A stretch of DNA of 64,000 bases from the NCBI GenBank assembly GCA_003427395.1, contig BFEA01000055.1, forward strand, positions 1,537,526 through 1,601,525, read 5' to 3'. Both the position numbers and the translations under genes were made by a program. The notes beneath the pieces are model-generated. The model saw nothing but the letters and a program-made list of their open reading frames with translations, was not told the origin of the DNA and made no database searches. This DNA is from Chara braunii. Its lineage: Eukaryota; Streptophyta; Charophyceae; Charales; Characeae. This document shows, in pieces, positions 17,194-27,788 of the stretch. The first letter of the stretch is position 1. The number at the start of each line of letters is the position of its first letter.

Positions 17194-18847
17194 CTACTCT
17201 GCTCTTAGCCACAGGGATAAAACCAGCCTCCCTGTTGAAGCTGAGACTGCTGCCAGGCGATTGTTCTTGGCCCATGAGCGTAGGAACCACAGTCTTGCTC
17301 TGTGACGTCCTGGTTCCGCTTTTGACAAAACTTTCTTCCTCCAGTCCACCTTGATCATGTGTCGAAGCGAGGCCTTCATTCCACTCTTCAGCGCTGTATC
17401 CGAGAAATATTTACCTCGAAACAGAACTGAATTCCTCTCCTTCCAGATCCACCAAATCCCAAGGACTCGGATCGCCGTCGCCACGTACCCCCACCCCTTC
17501 CCGCTAACCAGCGGATGTCTAAGTTGTCCCGTTATTGCCCATTCCAAGTCCCATTCCACTTCTTCAGGCCCACCCAGTTCCTTCCAATGATGTGCCCACC
17601 ACCTCCATATACGAAATGAGAGGGGGCAGGTACCCCATAGGTGCAACGCATCCTCGGGCTGTCGATGGCATCTGGTGCATCTCACTTCCACATCCATGCC
17701 TCGTTTGAACAGTGCCACAGCATCCAATGGAGCCGCGTGGGTTATTAGCCATGCAATCGAAGCTGCTTTCTTGTCTGGCAGTCTCAAACAAATCTTCCAC
17801 CTTTCTTTATAATATTCCACCGACAGAATTGTACCTGTGCAGGATTCGGGAATGGCTTCCTGAATCTTGCAAGAGTTGCTGCCTTCCAATCTCTGTATCC
17901 CCATACCCAACTTGGAAGTGTATTGGCGGATTTCCGGTTGCCCCCTAACCATAGGCCATCCGTAAAGTCCGATGTCTAGCCGCATTGACCTAATAGGCAT
18001 GCCATCCAGATATAAAGCAGGTTGAGGTGACCCGCCCGCTGAAAATTGCATGAAGACCCTGACTTCTTCCATCAAGCCCGGGTTGCCAATTGCCCGCTCC
18101 TCTTTGAACGCCATTGTGCACTGAGTGATTCCTTCTGCTCTGTGTCTTTCCCAAACCTCGAACTTTCCATTGTCCACCTGTTTGAAAATCAGCTGGCCGT
18201 CTCCCATGGTGAGCACCGGACGATACCACTGTCCTATAATTGTTTCATTCTCCAGCAATTTCTTCCACTCCGCTGGTATTGCTTGTATTAGTGATTCCCT
18301 CCTTTCCTCCACGTGCCACAGCCTCCCTAGATTGTTCCTCAGATCCTCTGCAGTTCTCAATGTCTTCCGTTCTTCGTCCCACAGGTCCTCAATTCTGAGC
18401 ACGCCCCTTTCCACCCACGCTCTCCCGAAGTTACCTCTCCCTGTTATTGCGAACATTGACCCTCCTTGATTCTTAATGCGAACATTCTCGAACAGAGGTT
18501 GGCGCAGCACTTCATCCCTTGTCCCTGGGTCTCTGACCAAGGCTGGTGCAACCGTCCTCCAGGCCTGAATGACTCCCTGCCATAAGGCCGATTTCAGTTT
18601 CCGTCTCTGATACGCTGGAGTCGACATCAGAAGCCAGGCGTCCTCCCCATTAATCAAATCCCATTCTTTAGGCAAAATATATTCCGCCAGGGCCACCCAG
18701 CTGTGGTCCTCTGTATCCATGACAGCCTTGACCGGCCATTTGGCCAGAAGAGCCTTGTTTTGGCGTGTCGGGTCCAGAACAGCCAAACCTCCTTCCTCTT
18801 TTGCCGCGGTAATCTTGTCCCAAGCTAATTTAGACATGTGCCCTTGT
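17194..18847 (-). pseudogene. LINE-A ORF2, C-terminal part (post-RT and zf-RVT)
   Basis: Begins, in the minus direction, at G-H-M-S-K-L-A-W-D-K right after the LINE-B insertion and runs to the stop at 17194. It contains E-E-G-G-L-A-V-L-D-P and N-K-A-L-L-A-K-W, typical of the segment after the RT thumb in plant LINEs. Further on, C-T-R-C with a downstream H-L-W-G-T-C-P (about 17640-17700) is the zf-RVT motif. The codons further upstream in this open frame (18848-19170) are antisense to LINE-B and are not part of the protein. The frame continues exactly from the upstream half once LINE-B plus one duplication copy is removed. Confidence 0.88.
18832..18847. repeat. Target-site duplication of LINE-B, 5' side
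   Basis: AGACATGTGCCCTTGT, identical to 22199-22214. It lies within the LINE-A ORF2 codons for Q-G-H-M-S. Confidence 0.92.
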
Positions 18848-20899
18848 GGGGGCAGACCTCCGAAACACCCACGTATCACGTGGCTCCCTCCGGAAGACCC
18901 CTTGAGAATCCTGGGGGCATTAATTACCGCCAGAGGCAGACCAACATCCAATGATGAATGGCTGACAGGACCAGCACAAATCAAGCTGGAAAAATGGAAC
19001 AATAAATGAACATCAATCTTCGGGCGGGCGCTCGTCATTAATAACGTGGTCCTGGCCACTCTATGGTACAAAGCCGTCCTATGGCCCATGAGTAACGGAG
19101 GGCTTAAAGTACTGAAACAACAACTTGCGGCTTTCCTATGGAGGGGCGACAACAATAACACCCACGCCATAAGCCGCGTAGCATGGGACTCGGTGATTCA
19201 ACCAAAAAACAGGGGCGGATTGGGTATCATAGACCCAGCCACGCAATTCCAGGCCCTCTCTATTCACTGGCTGCAACACATCGTCTTTTCACCGACATCG
19301 CCATGGGTCCCCCTCGCCCTGGCACAGATTTTAGACCTCGCCCCAGAATCTCCACCGAAAATTGACCCCCGCATATGGTTGGAAGACAGGTACTGGAGGA
19401 TACCCAAGAAGTACAGGAATGGCGACCCCACAGACAAGTACAGGGTACGCCTCATCCGTACATGGAGGAAGCTCTTGCCCCCCGACCGACCCGCGCCTGA
19501 GAGGTGGGAAGAAATATTTAGGCAGCCTTTATTCGGCAACCGACTAATAACGGACCCGAGAGGGCGGATACGATGTGCTTCAGATTCCCCATGGAAAGGG
19601 TGGGTGAAACATGGGATCCGAAAGGTTGGGGATCTCTGGGATACAGAGGAAAGAAACTGGAAAANCACGGACAGGATAAGAGCAACCCTGCGGTATTGCC
19701 ACTTCACTGAGAGAGCACTTAACGACCTGATTGACANCTTCCCTNTCCACTGGTATATCACCCTTAGGAAAGGCCCCGGTGCAAGAGAAGATGACTGGGT
19801 GGGGCTACCTGGCCACGAGGGGGAAGTAGGGTATGTGCACCTAGCTAATCAATCACAGGTACTAGTTGAAGTCTTCTCCATTCTAANAGATGATAGACTA
19901 AGGTGCCACCACCAACCATTCATCTGGAAGGAGCAGAAGGAGGTGTATCGCATCAGGGTCATTCCTGATGGAAGTCACCAGAGGGTGCACCACCCAATGG
20001 TCCCAATCGAAGATCTTCCCCTGGACCCTGCGGAGTGGCAGTGGACCATGAACATTCCACCCAGGAAGGGGGAGGCAAAGACACTGACATTACGGAACTT
20101 AAAATCCAAGTCGGCCTACCGAATGCTTAGGCCGAAACACAGACTGTGGGATCGTATAGAGGATAGATGGTACCGCCACCTCAATGTGGATCGCCATCTA
20201 CTGAAGCCCATACGCTAGTTTGCTCAGCATAACAAACGACCCGCCAAGATCTCTGCCCTCCAGTGGCAAATAGAACACAGGTGTCTACCAACTAAGGACT
20301 GGCTGATTGATCACACCCACCTGGAGCAACAAGGGAAGCCGCTGCCATGGTGTCATCGATGTCTCCAAAGTTACCCGGGGGGGAGACGGGCCGAAACCAT
20401 TGAACACATTTTCCTCCAATGTCCAGCGTCGGTACTCCTGTGGAGAAGTTGGGATAGAATCTGGGGACACATAGTTCCCGGCGCAGTATGGCCATGGGAG
20501 TGGAGGGCCATACTTTTCGGATACTTCCCTCCAATACGGGGTAAGATATTTTAGGAAAACATGTTCAATCTCGGTAGACAGAGTGTACTATGGACTATAT
20601 GGTGGAGAAGATGTTGCTTGGAGTTAGAGGGAGCATGGGTGGAGGACGGAGAGGCAATGAATCAAATTCGGACATTGATTCATTTCGGGCTGGCGACAGA
20701 ATGGAAGAAAACTAAGGACAATCTCGACCAAACGTCCTCCTGGGGAGACATGAACCGGATCATTGCTACCTTCTGCAGGGACTGGCTGGGGGGGAAAAGG
20801 GAGGGATGGGTGGCAGCAGTAAAATGGGTCGGTCACCGGACACGTGGGGAACCCCGGGCAGAAATAATAAAGGACTATCAGTTGATCTTTCGTGACTAG
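18848..20899 (+). pseudogene. LINE-B ORF2 fragment (end of RT, zf-RVT)
   Basis: A single frame from the insertion point reads P-P-E-D-P-L-R-I-L-G-A-L, then F-G-R-A-L-V-I-N-N, F-L-W-R-G, G-G-L-G-I-I-D and, near 20345-20450, C-H-R-C plus E-H-I-F-L-Q-C of the zf-RVT motif. It ends at 20897-20899. In-frame stops TGA 19007, TAG 20216 and TAG 20552 break it, with no frameshift. Four single N bases (19665, 19737, 19745, 19887) lie in the coding part. The endonuclease and most of RT, including the active site, are missing through 5' truncation. Confidence 0.85.
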
Positions 20900-22167
20900 A
20901 CCAAGATAGACCCCGGCTCCCCGCTACGTCCTGCCCAGGACTTCGCAGATCCATTCCCACCCCACCCACTGTCCCTAGCAGAAATCCTGCCGCCTACATA
21001 AGCTCCGTCTGAAAAGCGGCCAGAAAGTCTCAGAATACTCCAGCTGTGCAGCAGAGTTCAGCGCAACTCAGAGCAACCTAGTTATAGTTCAGCCTGGTGC
21101 TCAGCCCGTTTTCTGTCGCTCTTCGAGTGCCCTGTCTTTTGGTTGGCTAAGGCTAGGGGAGGGAGGGAGGTCAGCGCAACTCTGAACAACCTAGTCGAGC
21201 CTGGCTCCTCAGCCTGTTCTTCTGTTGATCTTTGTTGCCCTTGTTGCGCTTCCAGCACTTCCAGCCGGCACTGCAGCATACCTCAGCACAACCTAGCGCA
21301 ACTTAGAGCAGCCTGGTTCAGCTTAGTTCAACTTAGTTCAGTCTGGTGTTCCATCCTGTTCAGCCGTTGCCTTTCGCTCCTTCATTGCGCTGTGTTTGTT
21401 TTTTAGTTGCTCTGGTTTTCCAGCCTGTTTAGCTGTTGCTCTTCGCTCCCTTCATTGCGCTTTGTCTTTTACAGTTGTTCCAGTTGTTCCAAGCCTGTTC
21501 AGTTGTTTCCAAATTCTTGCAAACACCTGCCAGTATAGGTGTGGCAGACACAATAGGCGCCAAGAATGGCTGAGGCTAGGGGGGGAGGGAGACTCCACTG
21601 GGGCCCCCCGGTGCCCCCCCCCCCCCAATACCCGACTATGGAGCAGGTAGGTAGGGAAGAGCAGATTGAATATGGGATGCTGGACCCGGTTTCTAGCACA
21701 TCGGCGTCATGGCACTAAGGGTTGTGTGGCAAAGATGCACTTAAGGGACGCTGGACCCGGTTTCCAGCAGGTGCTGCTCCCCACCAAATATGGAGCGGCC
21801 AAAAATAAAAAACAGTAGCCTTTTCAAACACATATTTGGCAGAGTGCAAGTCACAATAGGCGCCAGGAGGATGGTAGAGGCTAAGGGATGGAGGGAGATC
21901 CCACTGGTGCCCCTCGGTGGTCCCCCCCAACACCTGATCCTTCTGCAGGATAGAACGGAGATGGGACGCTGGACCCGGTTTCCAGCACATTGGTGTCACC
22001 CTCATTGATGTACTGTTCTGCAAAAATGCATTTAAGGGACGCTGGACCCGGTTTCCAGCAGGTGCTGCTCCCCACCAATAGACGGAGCGGCCCGTTAGGC
22101 AAAGCCTGAATCCCGGTGGTTCTCTTACCACCACCAGGATAGAGGTTTTGCACAAGGGCCTTTTTCC

Positions 22168-22198
<31 letters not shown>
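20900..22198 (+). other. LINE-B 3' region with internal repeats and terminal hairpins
   Basis: A pyrimidine-rich stretch (21040-21500) repeats words such as CAGCCTGTTCAG and CGCTCC. Then two tandem, diverged copies of about 290 bases follow (about 21541-21797 and 21838-22092). Each copy has CACAATAGGCGCC, a run of purines then C, two GCTGGACCCGGTTT motifs, and the hairpin GCTCC...GGAGC. The final piece has a second small hairpin (GGTGGTTCTCTTACCACC) and then poly(A). The repeated hairpins match the short retroposons at 13211 and 13897. Confidence 0.75.
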
Positions 22199-22201
<3 letters not shown>

Positions 22202-22214
22202 CATGTGCCCTTGT
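22199..22214. repeat. Target-site duplication of LINE-B, 3' side
   Basis: AGACATGTGCCCTTGT after the A run. The first A is shared with the poly(A). Confidence 0.92.
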
Positions 22215-23998
22215 TCTTCCTCCGCCCCGGGTTTCCAGATATAACCAGCTGCCGCCACTCTAATGGATTGTGTTGCCTTCTTACTCAGAGGTCTGATTGT
22301 CCCCGTGTACCACAATTGTGAGAAGACTGCATCATTCACAATCAATGCCCTCCCAAATAAGGAAAGACCGTAGATTGTTTTCCATTTTTGTAGCCGCTGC
22401 TCCACCTTGCCCACCAAAATCTTATCCTGTGTTTCAGAACAGTTCTGCAGAGAGACTTGCACCCCAAGGAATCTTTCCGACGAGTCGGCCGGGATCTTTT
22501 TCATCCCGAAGTCTACACATATCTCAAACTGGTCAGGCAAAAAATACACTGACTTAGACCAGTTAACTTGAGCCTCACACAGGTCGCAATACTCTACCAG
22601 TGTCTCACGGACAACCATCTGAGAGCTAGTTGTGTTCCTAGACACTATAGTGAGATCATTCGCTAATGTATTTCCTTTGAATTGTGACTGGTGGCGGGTT
22701 CTCAACTCGATTATGTAGGGGTTGCTCCTCACCTGATTAAGCAACACCTCCATTTGCAGTACGAACAACAGCGGTGTCAATGGGCAGCCTTGTCGAAGGG
22801 AACGGGTCAATGGGAAGGGCGGTGACACCCTACCGTTTATCATCACGGACGCTGAGGCATGGAAATACATCATCTTCACCCAAGTGCAAAAACTTGCGCC
22901 TAGGCCAATATGTCTGAGGGTTGTCATGACAAATGCCCAACTAACCCTGTCGTATGCTTTCTCCAGGTCTAGGAGAAGGACCGTCATGTCCAGCCCTTCT
23001 TCCGTGATTATCTCCATTGACTCGATCACGGTGACAATGTTGTCCAAAATTGACCTCCCTTTTACGAACGCACCTTGGTCAATGCCCACCAGGAGGGGGA
23101 GATATGTTGATAGCCTGATTGCCAAGGTTTTTGCCAATAATTTGTAGGCTGTGTTCAGCAGGGAAATCGTTCGTCAGTTGCGAATGTTGCTTTTCTCCCC
23201 TTTTTTGTACAAAAACGCGATGATCCCTTTCGTCATACTAGGTGGGAGTCTCTCCCCTATCAGGACATCATTATATATCTGAACTAAATCGTTGCAAAAC
23301 AACGTTCAAAAACAGAGGAAAAATTCAATGGGCAATCCGTCTTCGCCTGGGGCCTTTCCTTTCACCATCTGTTTGGCTGCATGCAATAATTCCTCAGCAG
23401 AGATAGGTCTGTCCAAGGATAACCTACCTTCTGTCGGGATTCTTTTGATTGTACTATCCCAAAAGGTCGAAGACAATGACAAATCTGAATCTGCATCCTC
23501 CGGAGGTCTGCGTGACGTCAGGATATCCTGAAAGTAGGTGGCTGCATAATTGCACATCCCTATTGTATCTGTACTTTTCCGCAAATTAGGATCAAAGGGG
23601 TGCGCCAATTCTTTCATCATTCGGTGTTGTGTGGACTGTCTATTTATTAATCTAGACGTTTCTTTAGACATACAGTCCAGCTTTGCCATCCCTTCTACTT
23701 TGCAACGTTCCTGCCAGACTTTATGTTTCTTGATTTGGATTTCCTCCCACTTAGAAAGCCACCTGATCCTCTCTTTTGTCCAAAACACATCCGACACTGG
23801 ATGTTTGCCTAGTTCTGCTTCCGCCTCCTCAACCTTCTGCTTACAGGTACGTTCCTCGCTCTTTCTTTGGTACGCCTTGATCACTGACAGCACCGCCAAC
23901 CCTTTCGACAAGATCCTTAGGGCTGTGGTGAACCAATCTCCTTTTGTTGGGAATTGGTCTTTAGTGAGCTGCCAAGCTGTGTTTTGATCTCGGACCCA
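22215..23998 (-). pseudogene. LINE-A ORF2, linker and reverse transcriptase domain
   Basis: One minus-strand frame holds a Lys/Glu-rich linker, then K-A-P-G-E-D-G-L-P near 23330, Y-K-K-G, I-S-L-L-N-T-A-Y-K, K-G-R-S-I-L-D-N, L-L-L-D-L-E-K-A-Y-D-R-V-S-W (catalytic Asp) and R-Q-G-C-P-L-T-P. The active-site A-D-D reads A-N-D at 22655-22663, which would abolish catalysis. TGA at 23306-23308 and TGA at 23174-23176 break the frame; the second falls where the family has Trp in N-W-R. The frame ends at the LINE-B insertion and resumes below 18847. This domain would reverse transcribe the element at the nicked target. Confidence 0.88.
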
Positions 23999-24834
23999 CT
24001 ATACAATACCTGGGTCGTTCAGGTTATCCGTATTCAGTCTGAAATAACCTCGTTCCCTGTCAAAATACAGATCTGGCGCAAATCGAGCAAACAGTGGATA
24101 GTGGTCTGACATAAGTTGTGTCTCCACCGATACGGAGACCAGTGACTCGCATGCTGCTGCACGGACGAATAGCATATCAATCCTGCGCTGACTCCTGTGG
24201 TTTGTGATCACCTGACCTGGGGTTGTGTGAGCCCTCCTCGCTGGATGCCATGTAAAACCATGCTCATTAGGGTGTGTGACTCGGTATGTGTCAATAAGAC
24301 CGAGTTTTTTTGTTAATGCCATCAAGATTTTTGCATCCATGCAAGTTGGTTTCGCTGTTGGTGTGTCAAATCCCGGGTTCAGGATTGTGTTCCAGTCCCC
24401 AACCAAAATAAGGTTATCCACGTCCGGGATTGCATCTTCTAAGTCTGTTAAAAAACGAAGCCGTTCGCTTCTTTCAGAAGGCACATATATACTCATCACA
24501 GCCGAAGATTCCTCTGCGATGATGCCTTTGACCCAGACCCAACACCCCCAGTTATCAAAGCATTCGTCTTCCCACTCGAAATCCAGATCTCGATGAAACA
24601 AGATTGTCGTTCCTCCTTTGGTTCTGTCCGCAGGGGCCCATAGCTGTGGGCCATCCCACCATCTACCCAGTGCTGCTATGATGCTATTTTCTCTGAGCCC
24701 AGTTTTGTTTCTTGCAGGCAAATAATTTGTGCCTTTTGTGTGTGGATCCAAGTTTTGAGCCGCCCATGTTTTTCTCTGCCGTTGCTGTCCCCCAGGCCCC
24801 TTACATTCCACGAGATTAAACGAATCTGGTTCAT
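23999..24834 (-). pseudogene. LINE-A ORF2, APE-type endonuclease, frameshifted
   Basis: ORF2 most likely starts at ATG 24834, whose last bases overlap the ORF1 stop as ATGA. From there one frame gives W-N-V-R-G-L-G (24796-24810) and L-Q-E-T-K-L (24700-24717), the first two apurinic-endonuclease motifs. Just after this the sense moves into a second frame: G-G-T-T-I-L-F, G-D-W-N (24389-24400), R-R-I-D-M-L and S-D-H-Y-P-L (about 24090-24110). A single-base change near 24690 therefore split the domain. TAG at 23999-24001 closes the second frame, but the same frame continues into the RT linker. The enzyme would nick target DNA. Confidence 0.88.
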
Positions 24835-25874
24835 GGTTGGTGGGTCTGGTCAGAATGTTTATGGATTCGACCAGAACCCCCTGTGGCTGCTGGAGTTTTT
24901 CTCCTCCTGCCTCCATTCACCGATTCAAGGGGTGCTGCCCAGGGGGATGTGAGGCTGTCACGGAAGAACATTGATGACAGACTTCTTCCTTTCAATTTCT
25001 GATTACACTCTGCAACAAAATCAGCGGGAAGTCCATCCTCAAGAAGGATGCTTGCCAGATTTGGATTATCTAGCTTGTTAAACCACTTGCCTGGGACCCA
25101 GAAGACTCCTTCCGATTCCAGCACCGGGAAGGCGTCCGGAGGCAGCCACATGTCCACAAATGGGACATATAACCGATGGCAGACGCCTGCAGGGTGCTGC
25201 CGGACTGCTCTCCCTATTGTAATATTGGGAATGAGACGGCACGGGAACCTATTCTTCAACAGGCTCTTCACACAGTCTAAAATCTGATCATTATTTGGTG
25301 GAGCTGCCGTTGCGAAGGAGACCATTCCCACCTTTCTGTCCCCCATATCGAAGCCTAGCACAAGGGTCCCTTGTGCATCTGGTATGCAGATAACAGGCAC
25401 AATCTTTTTGGATGCGTTGGCCTGTTCCTTCGATATGGATGGCATGCCTGTCCTCTTCCCAAAGTCCGGCTCCTTCCCTTGTTCCTGGTTTAAATTCCAC
25501 AGGGTTTCTGCAGCAGGAAGAATGGAGGAGGCAGAAGATTCCCCGTCTGAAAAGTTGAACGACCTGGATGACTTTTCCTCTGCTACGCCTTCCTGCCGGG
25601 TACGCCTCTGTTTCGTTGGGCATCTAGTGCCTCTTAAAGAGAGATGCTCCAGGTTTCTTTGCATTTCTTCCCCCCTCTGTTCCTTACCCGTCGCGTGTTC
25701 CCCCCTACCGTTCTGTTGCCCCGGATCCTTAGCGACCCTCAGGCTGGTGGTTGTTGACACAGGGGCTTTAGTTTCATCAGGTGTCTGTGACGTCTCTTGC
25801 TGCTTCCCACTCTGTTGGGTTGCCGAGGTTTGGCTGCCTTCCCTCCCGTCCTGTGACTCTCTGCTTGTAACCAT
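24831..25874 (-). CDS. LINE-A ORF1 protein
   Basis: An open frame of 347 codons ends at TGA 24831-24833, directly overlapping the ORF2 ATG. The N-terminal third is polar and rich in Gln, Thr, Ser and Glu. Residues about 155-290 form a compact domain (V-I-C-I-P-D-A-Q-G, F-D-M-G-D-R-K-V-G, W-V-P-G-K-W-F-N-K-L). No CCHC knuckle or clear RRM motif is visible, so this is an ORF1 type I cannot name. Position and the stop-start overlap argue that it is the RNA-binding partner of ORF2 and that ORF2 is translated by reinitiation, which is inference. The frame is intact. Confidence 0.75.
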   Translation of the reverse strand: MVTSRESQDGREGSQTSATQQSGKQQETSQTPDETKAPVSTTTSLRVAKDPGQQNGRGEHATGKEQRGEEMQRNLEHLSLRGTRCPTKQRRTRQEGVAEEKSSRSFNFSDGESSASSILPAAETLWNLNQEQGKEPDFGKRTGMPSISKEQANASKKIVPVICIPDAQGTLVLGFDMGDRKVGMVSFATAAPPNNDQILDCVKSLLKNRFPCRLIPNITIGRAVRQHPAGVCHRLYVPFVDMWLPPDAFPVLESEGVFWVPGKWFNKLDNPNLASILLEDGLPADFVAECNQKLKGRSLSSMFFRDSLTSPWAAPLESVNGGRRRKTPAATGGSGRIHKHSDQTHQP

Positions 25875-26065
25875 GGGTTGATACCCGGCGTTTGCTGTTG
25901 GGGTTTGCCCTTGTGGGCAGTTCTAACCCTGGTTAGGGGAGACTCCCGGAGGTGGTGGTTCCGGCTCAAAAACTGGGTTGATCCGGTTGCCACTGAACGA
26001 CAGTGAACCCCCCCCCATTATCGGCCCGGATATAGCAAACTTGCCATCTTGCCAAACTTGCCATT
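25875..26065 (-). other. LINE-A 5' UTR
   Basis: A short region between the target-site duplication and the ORF1 ATG. No promoter motif is evident. A plus-strand C run lies at 26010-26018. Confidence 0.55.
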
Positions 26066-26079
26066 AAGTTGCCTATTCT
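26066..26079. repeat. Target-site duplication of LINE-A, 5' side
   Basis: AAGTTGCCTATTCT, matching 16664-16677 with one difference. Confidence 0.75.
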
Positions 26080-26227
26080 GAACGTTGGGCGTGACTCAAA
26101 CATACTTGCCCCTTTATTTCTCTTTTTGCCTTTTTTTTCCCCTTTTGGTTAGTTGTACTTAGTACCTTCTCTATTTGGAAGCTTGTCTCCTTGACACTTG
26201 GACATGGTTTTGTGCAAAAAGAAGAAG

Positions 26228-26403
26228 GGGTAACTAGAGCGCAGTCACGATGTCAGTTTTAGATCCACTTTAGGCATCCCTTGAATACAACACATCCCCA
26301 CCCGACCCTAAAGCTGGGTTGTCTACATTCACGACTTTCCTCGGTTTGGCACAACATGAAATGCATTTTCAAACTGAAACCATGACAGCGCCGTAGTTTT
26401 CCC
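26228..26403. mobile_element. MITE related to the one at 15666
   Basis: Ends GGGTAACTAGAGCGC (left) and, reversed, GGGAAAACTACGGCGC (right). They are followed inward by matching CAGTCACGATGTCAG and CTGTCATGGTTTCAG, giving imperfect inverted repeats of about 33 bp. Length is about 176 bp, close to the 182 bp of the first copy. No ORF. Confidence 0.65.
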
Positions 26404-27305
26404 GGAAATAAAAGAAAAAAGGCATGGTTTTGTGGGCTTATTATTTATCCCGCTCTTTGGGAAAATGCCCCACTTGGCTGGAGTGGATGAGTCTTTTGTT
26501 TTTGAGGTAGCTAGGGGACCCGTTAGACACTCCTTGGGGCGTCCTCCAGGCCGAAGGAAGTTTCCTTTTTGCTCTCGGCGACCATTTTCATAATATTATA
26601 GTCGGCCACAGGGGGGGCAATGCCTTGGTCCATTGGGTGATGCCCGTCTCGCTACGGTGTGGTCATGCTGTCGAAGGCGGGAAATTTTGAAAGGCGCTGG
26701 CGACGTGAAAGCAATGGACCTTCCTATTCGAAAATCAAATTTCAAATTGGGTGTGTGACACCCGAACCTCACGCCAGCGTGACTTCCTGATCGGAATGTG
26801 GGTGAGCCTGGAAGTGCGAGAAGGGGTATGCCAAGGATTTTTGGAAAATAGGGACGGGGTCTCAGGTCGAACTGAGATCTCCGGTGACAAGTTTCAGGGA
26901 TGCGAATGCAAGAGGAGGATAGGTGCGGATCGGAGTCCTGCTGTAGGCCTAGGAACGTGGGGCTGTCGCCTCTAGTGGTTCCGTCGTCTGGGTTGGACGT
27001 GTATCTGGTGAACCGCCCGGACGCTATGGCTATCTCGCTGATTGACCAACTGTCGGTGCCGAACGTCGCAGACCTCAAAGTCCGACGCGGCGGGCCTTAG
27101 CTGAAGGCTGCGCGCTCGTTGTTCTTCCTCCGAGCAGGTTGCCAGATGAAACTGAAAGCTCGGTACTCGTGGTCCTTCAGGCACTCCGAGCACAGGGGTT
27201 GGGGCCAGTAGGGGGCGATGGTGAAACAAGGGACAATGGTGAGGGAGTGGTAGGGTAGGATGCGGTGATAGGGAGGGAACTCGATCCCTATGATGATTAT
27301 CCCGA
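26404..27305. other. Unassigned sequence between LINE-A and the LTR complex
   Basis: No gene is supported; open frames on both strands lack motifs. The segment near 26825-26850 contains, reversed, the CCAAAAATCCTTGGCA word of 12548-12565, so a dispersed repeat is probably present. Confidence 0.4.
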
Positions 27306-27311
27306 AGTCGG

Positions 27312-27339
27312 GGCAAATACCCTGACAAGGGTATTTGCC
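27312..27339. repeat. LTR-terminal hairpin, outer family
   Basis: GGCAAATACCCT pairs perfectly with AGGGTATTTGCC across a GACA loop, six bases inside the LTR start. The 3' LTR copy (63677-63704) has one C to T change that still pairs as G-U. Confidence 0.85.
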
Positions 27340-27788
27340 GGGGATTTTAAACGTCGAACGCTGTCCGACTTTTTTTTGTTAAATTAAGGAACTTGATGAG
27401 AATGATGTCGGCCAAAAGTTTATTCAGAACAAACCTACGACTGAGAGACTAAATTTTTGCTTAAGTCCAAATGCCTGCGGCATGCTATAGTGGCAGTGCG
27501 GTCGGTCACTAACCGTGTTTGGCAAGTACGGAGGGGCGTACGGGCGTTGGAATAATAAGTCTAACTCATATCCTACTTAAAATGATGAGAGTCGCACGAT
27601 TCAGAGCCTGAGTAGGCCAAAGAGGTGGCTTATCGGGCTTACCGGGCTAAGCCTCAGCCGATTAGATGGCGGGGCGACGACCATTTGCCGATGTGAGGCA
27701 GTTCGGGTCTGCCTAGTCTTGAGGCTGCGTGACCTACTGGGCATCAACTCTTCAAATATAAGAGCTGCGGGTATAGCTTCCGTGAATA

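Larger units (their letters stand above)
18848..22198 (+). mobile_element. LINE-B: 5'-truncated L1-like LINE inserted in LINE-A
   Basis: Flanked by a perfect 16-bp duplication and ended by a 31-base A run (22169-22199), hallmarks of target-primed reverse transcription. It starts abruptly inside the RT domain, so only the last part of ORF2 and the 3' UTR are present. Its orientation is opposite to LINE-A. The protein is related to LINE-A (R-Q-P-L-F, then W-V-x-x-G and D-L-W-D are shared in order) but clearly diverged. Confidence 0.92.
16678..26065 (-). mobile_element. LINE-A: full-length L1-like non-LTR retrotransposon with nested LINE-B
   Basis: On the minus strand the order is 5' UTR, ORF1, ORF2 (endonuclease, RT, zinc-knuckle tail), 3' UTR and a 22-base poly(A) (poly(T) at 16678-16699). 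A 14-bp duplication with one mismatch flanks it. Removing LINE-B and one copy of its duplication (3367 bases) leaves about 6.0 kb, the normal size of a full-length plant L1-type LINE. The element is inactive: one frameshift in the endonuclease, three nonsense codons in ORF2, a changed RT active site and the LINE-B insertion. Confidence 0.9.

Noticed and set aside
18848-19170. N-terminal extension of the minus-strand open frame that ends at 17194
   Set aside because: It is antisense to the LINE-B coding region and lies beyond the target-site duplication, so it is not part of LINE-A ORF2.
24831-25881. Plus-strand ORFs overlapping LINE-A ORF1 (for example 25384-25881)
   Set aside because: They are antisense to a longer frame that fits the LINE structure and ends in the ATGA overlap.
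26596-27078. Minus-strand ORF of 160 codons before the LTR complex
   Set aside because: No recognisable motif, overlapping open frames on the other strand, and it includes a dispersed repeat word.
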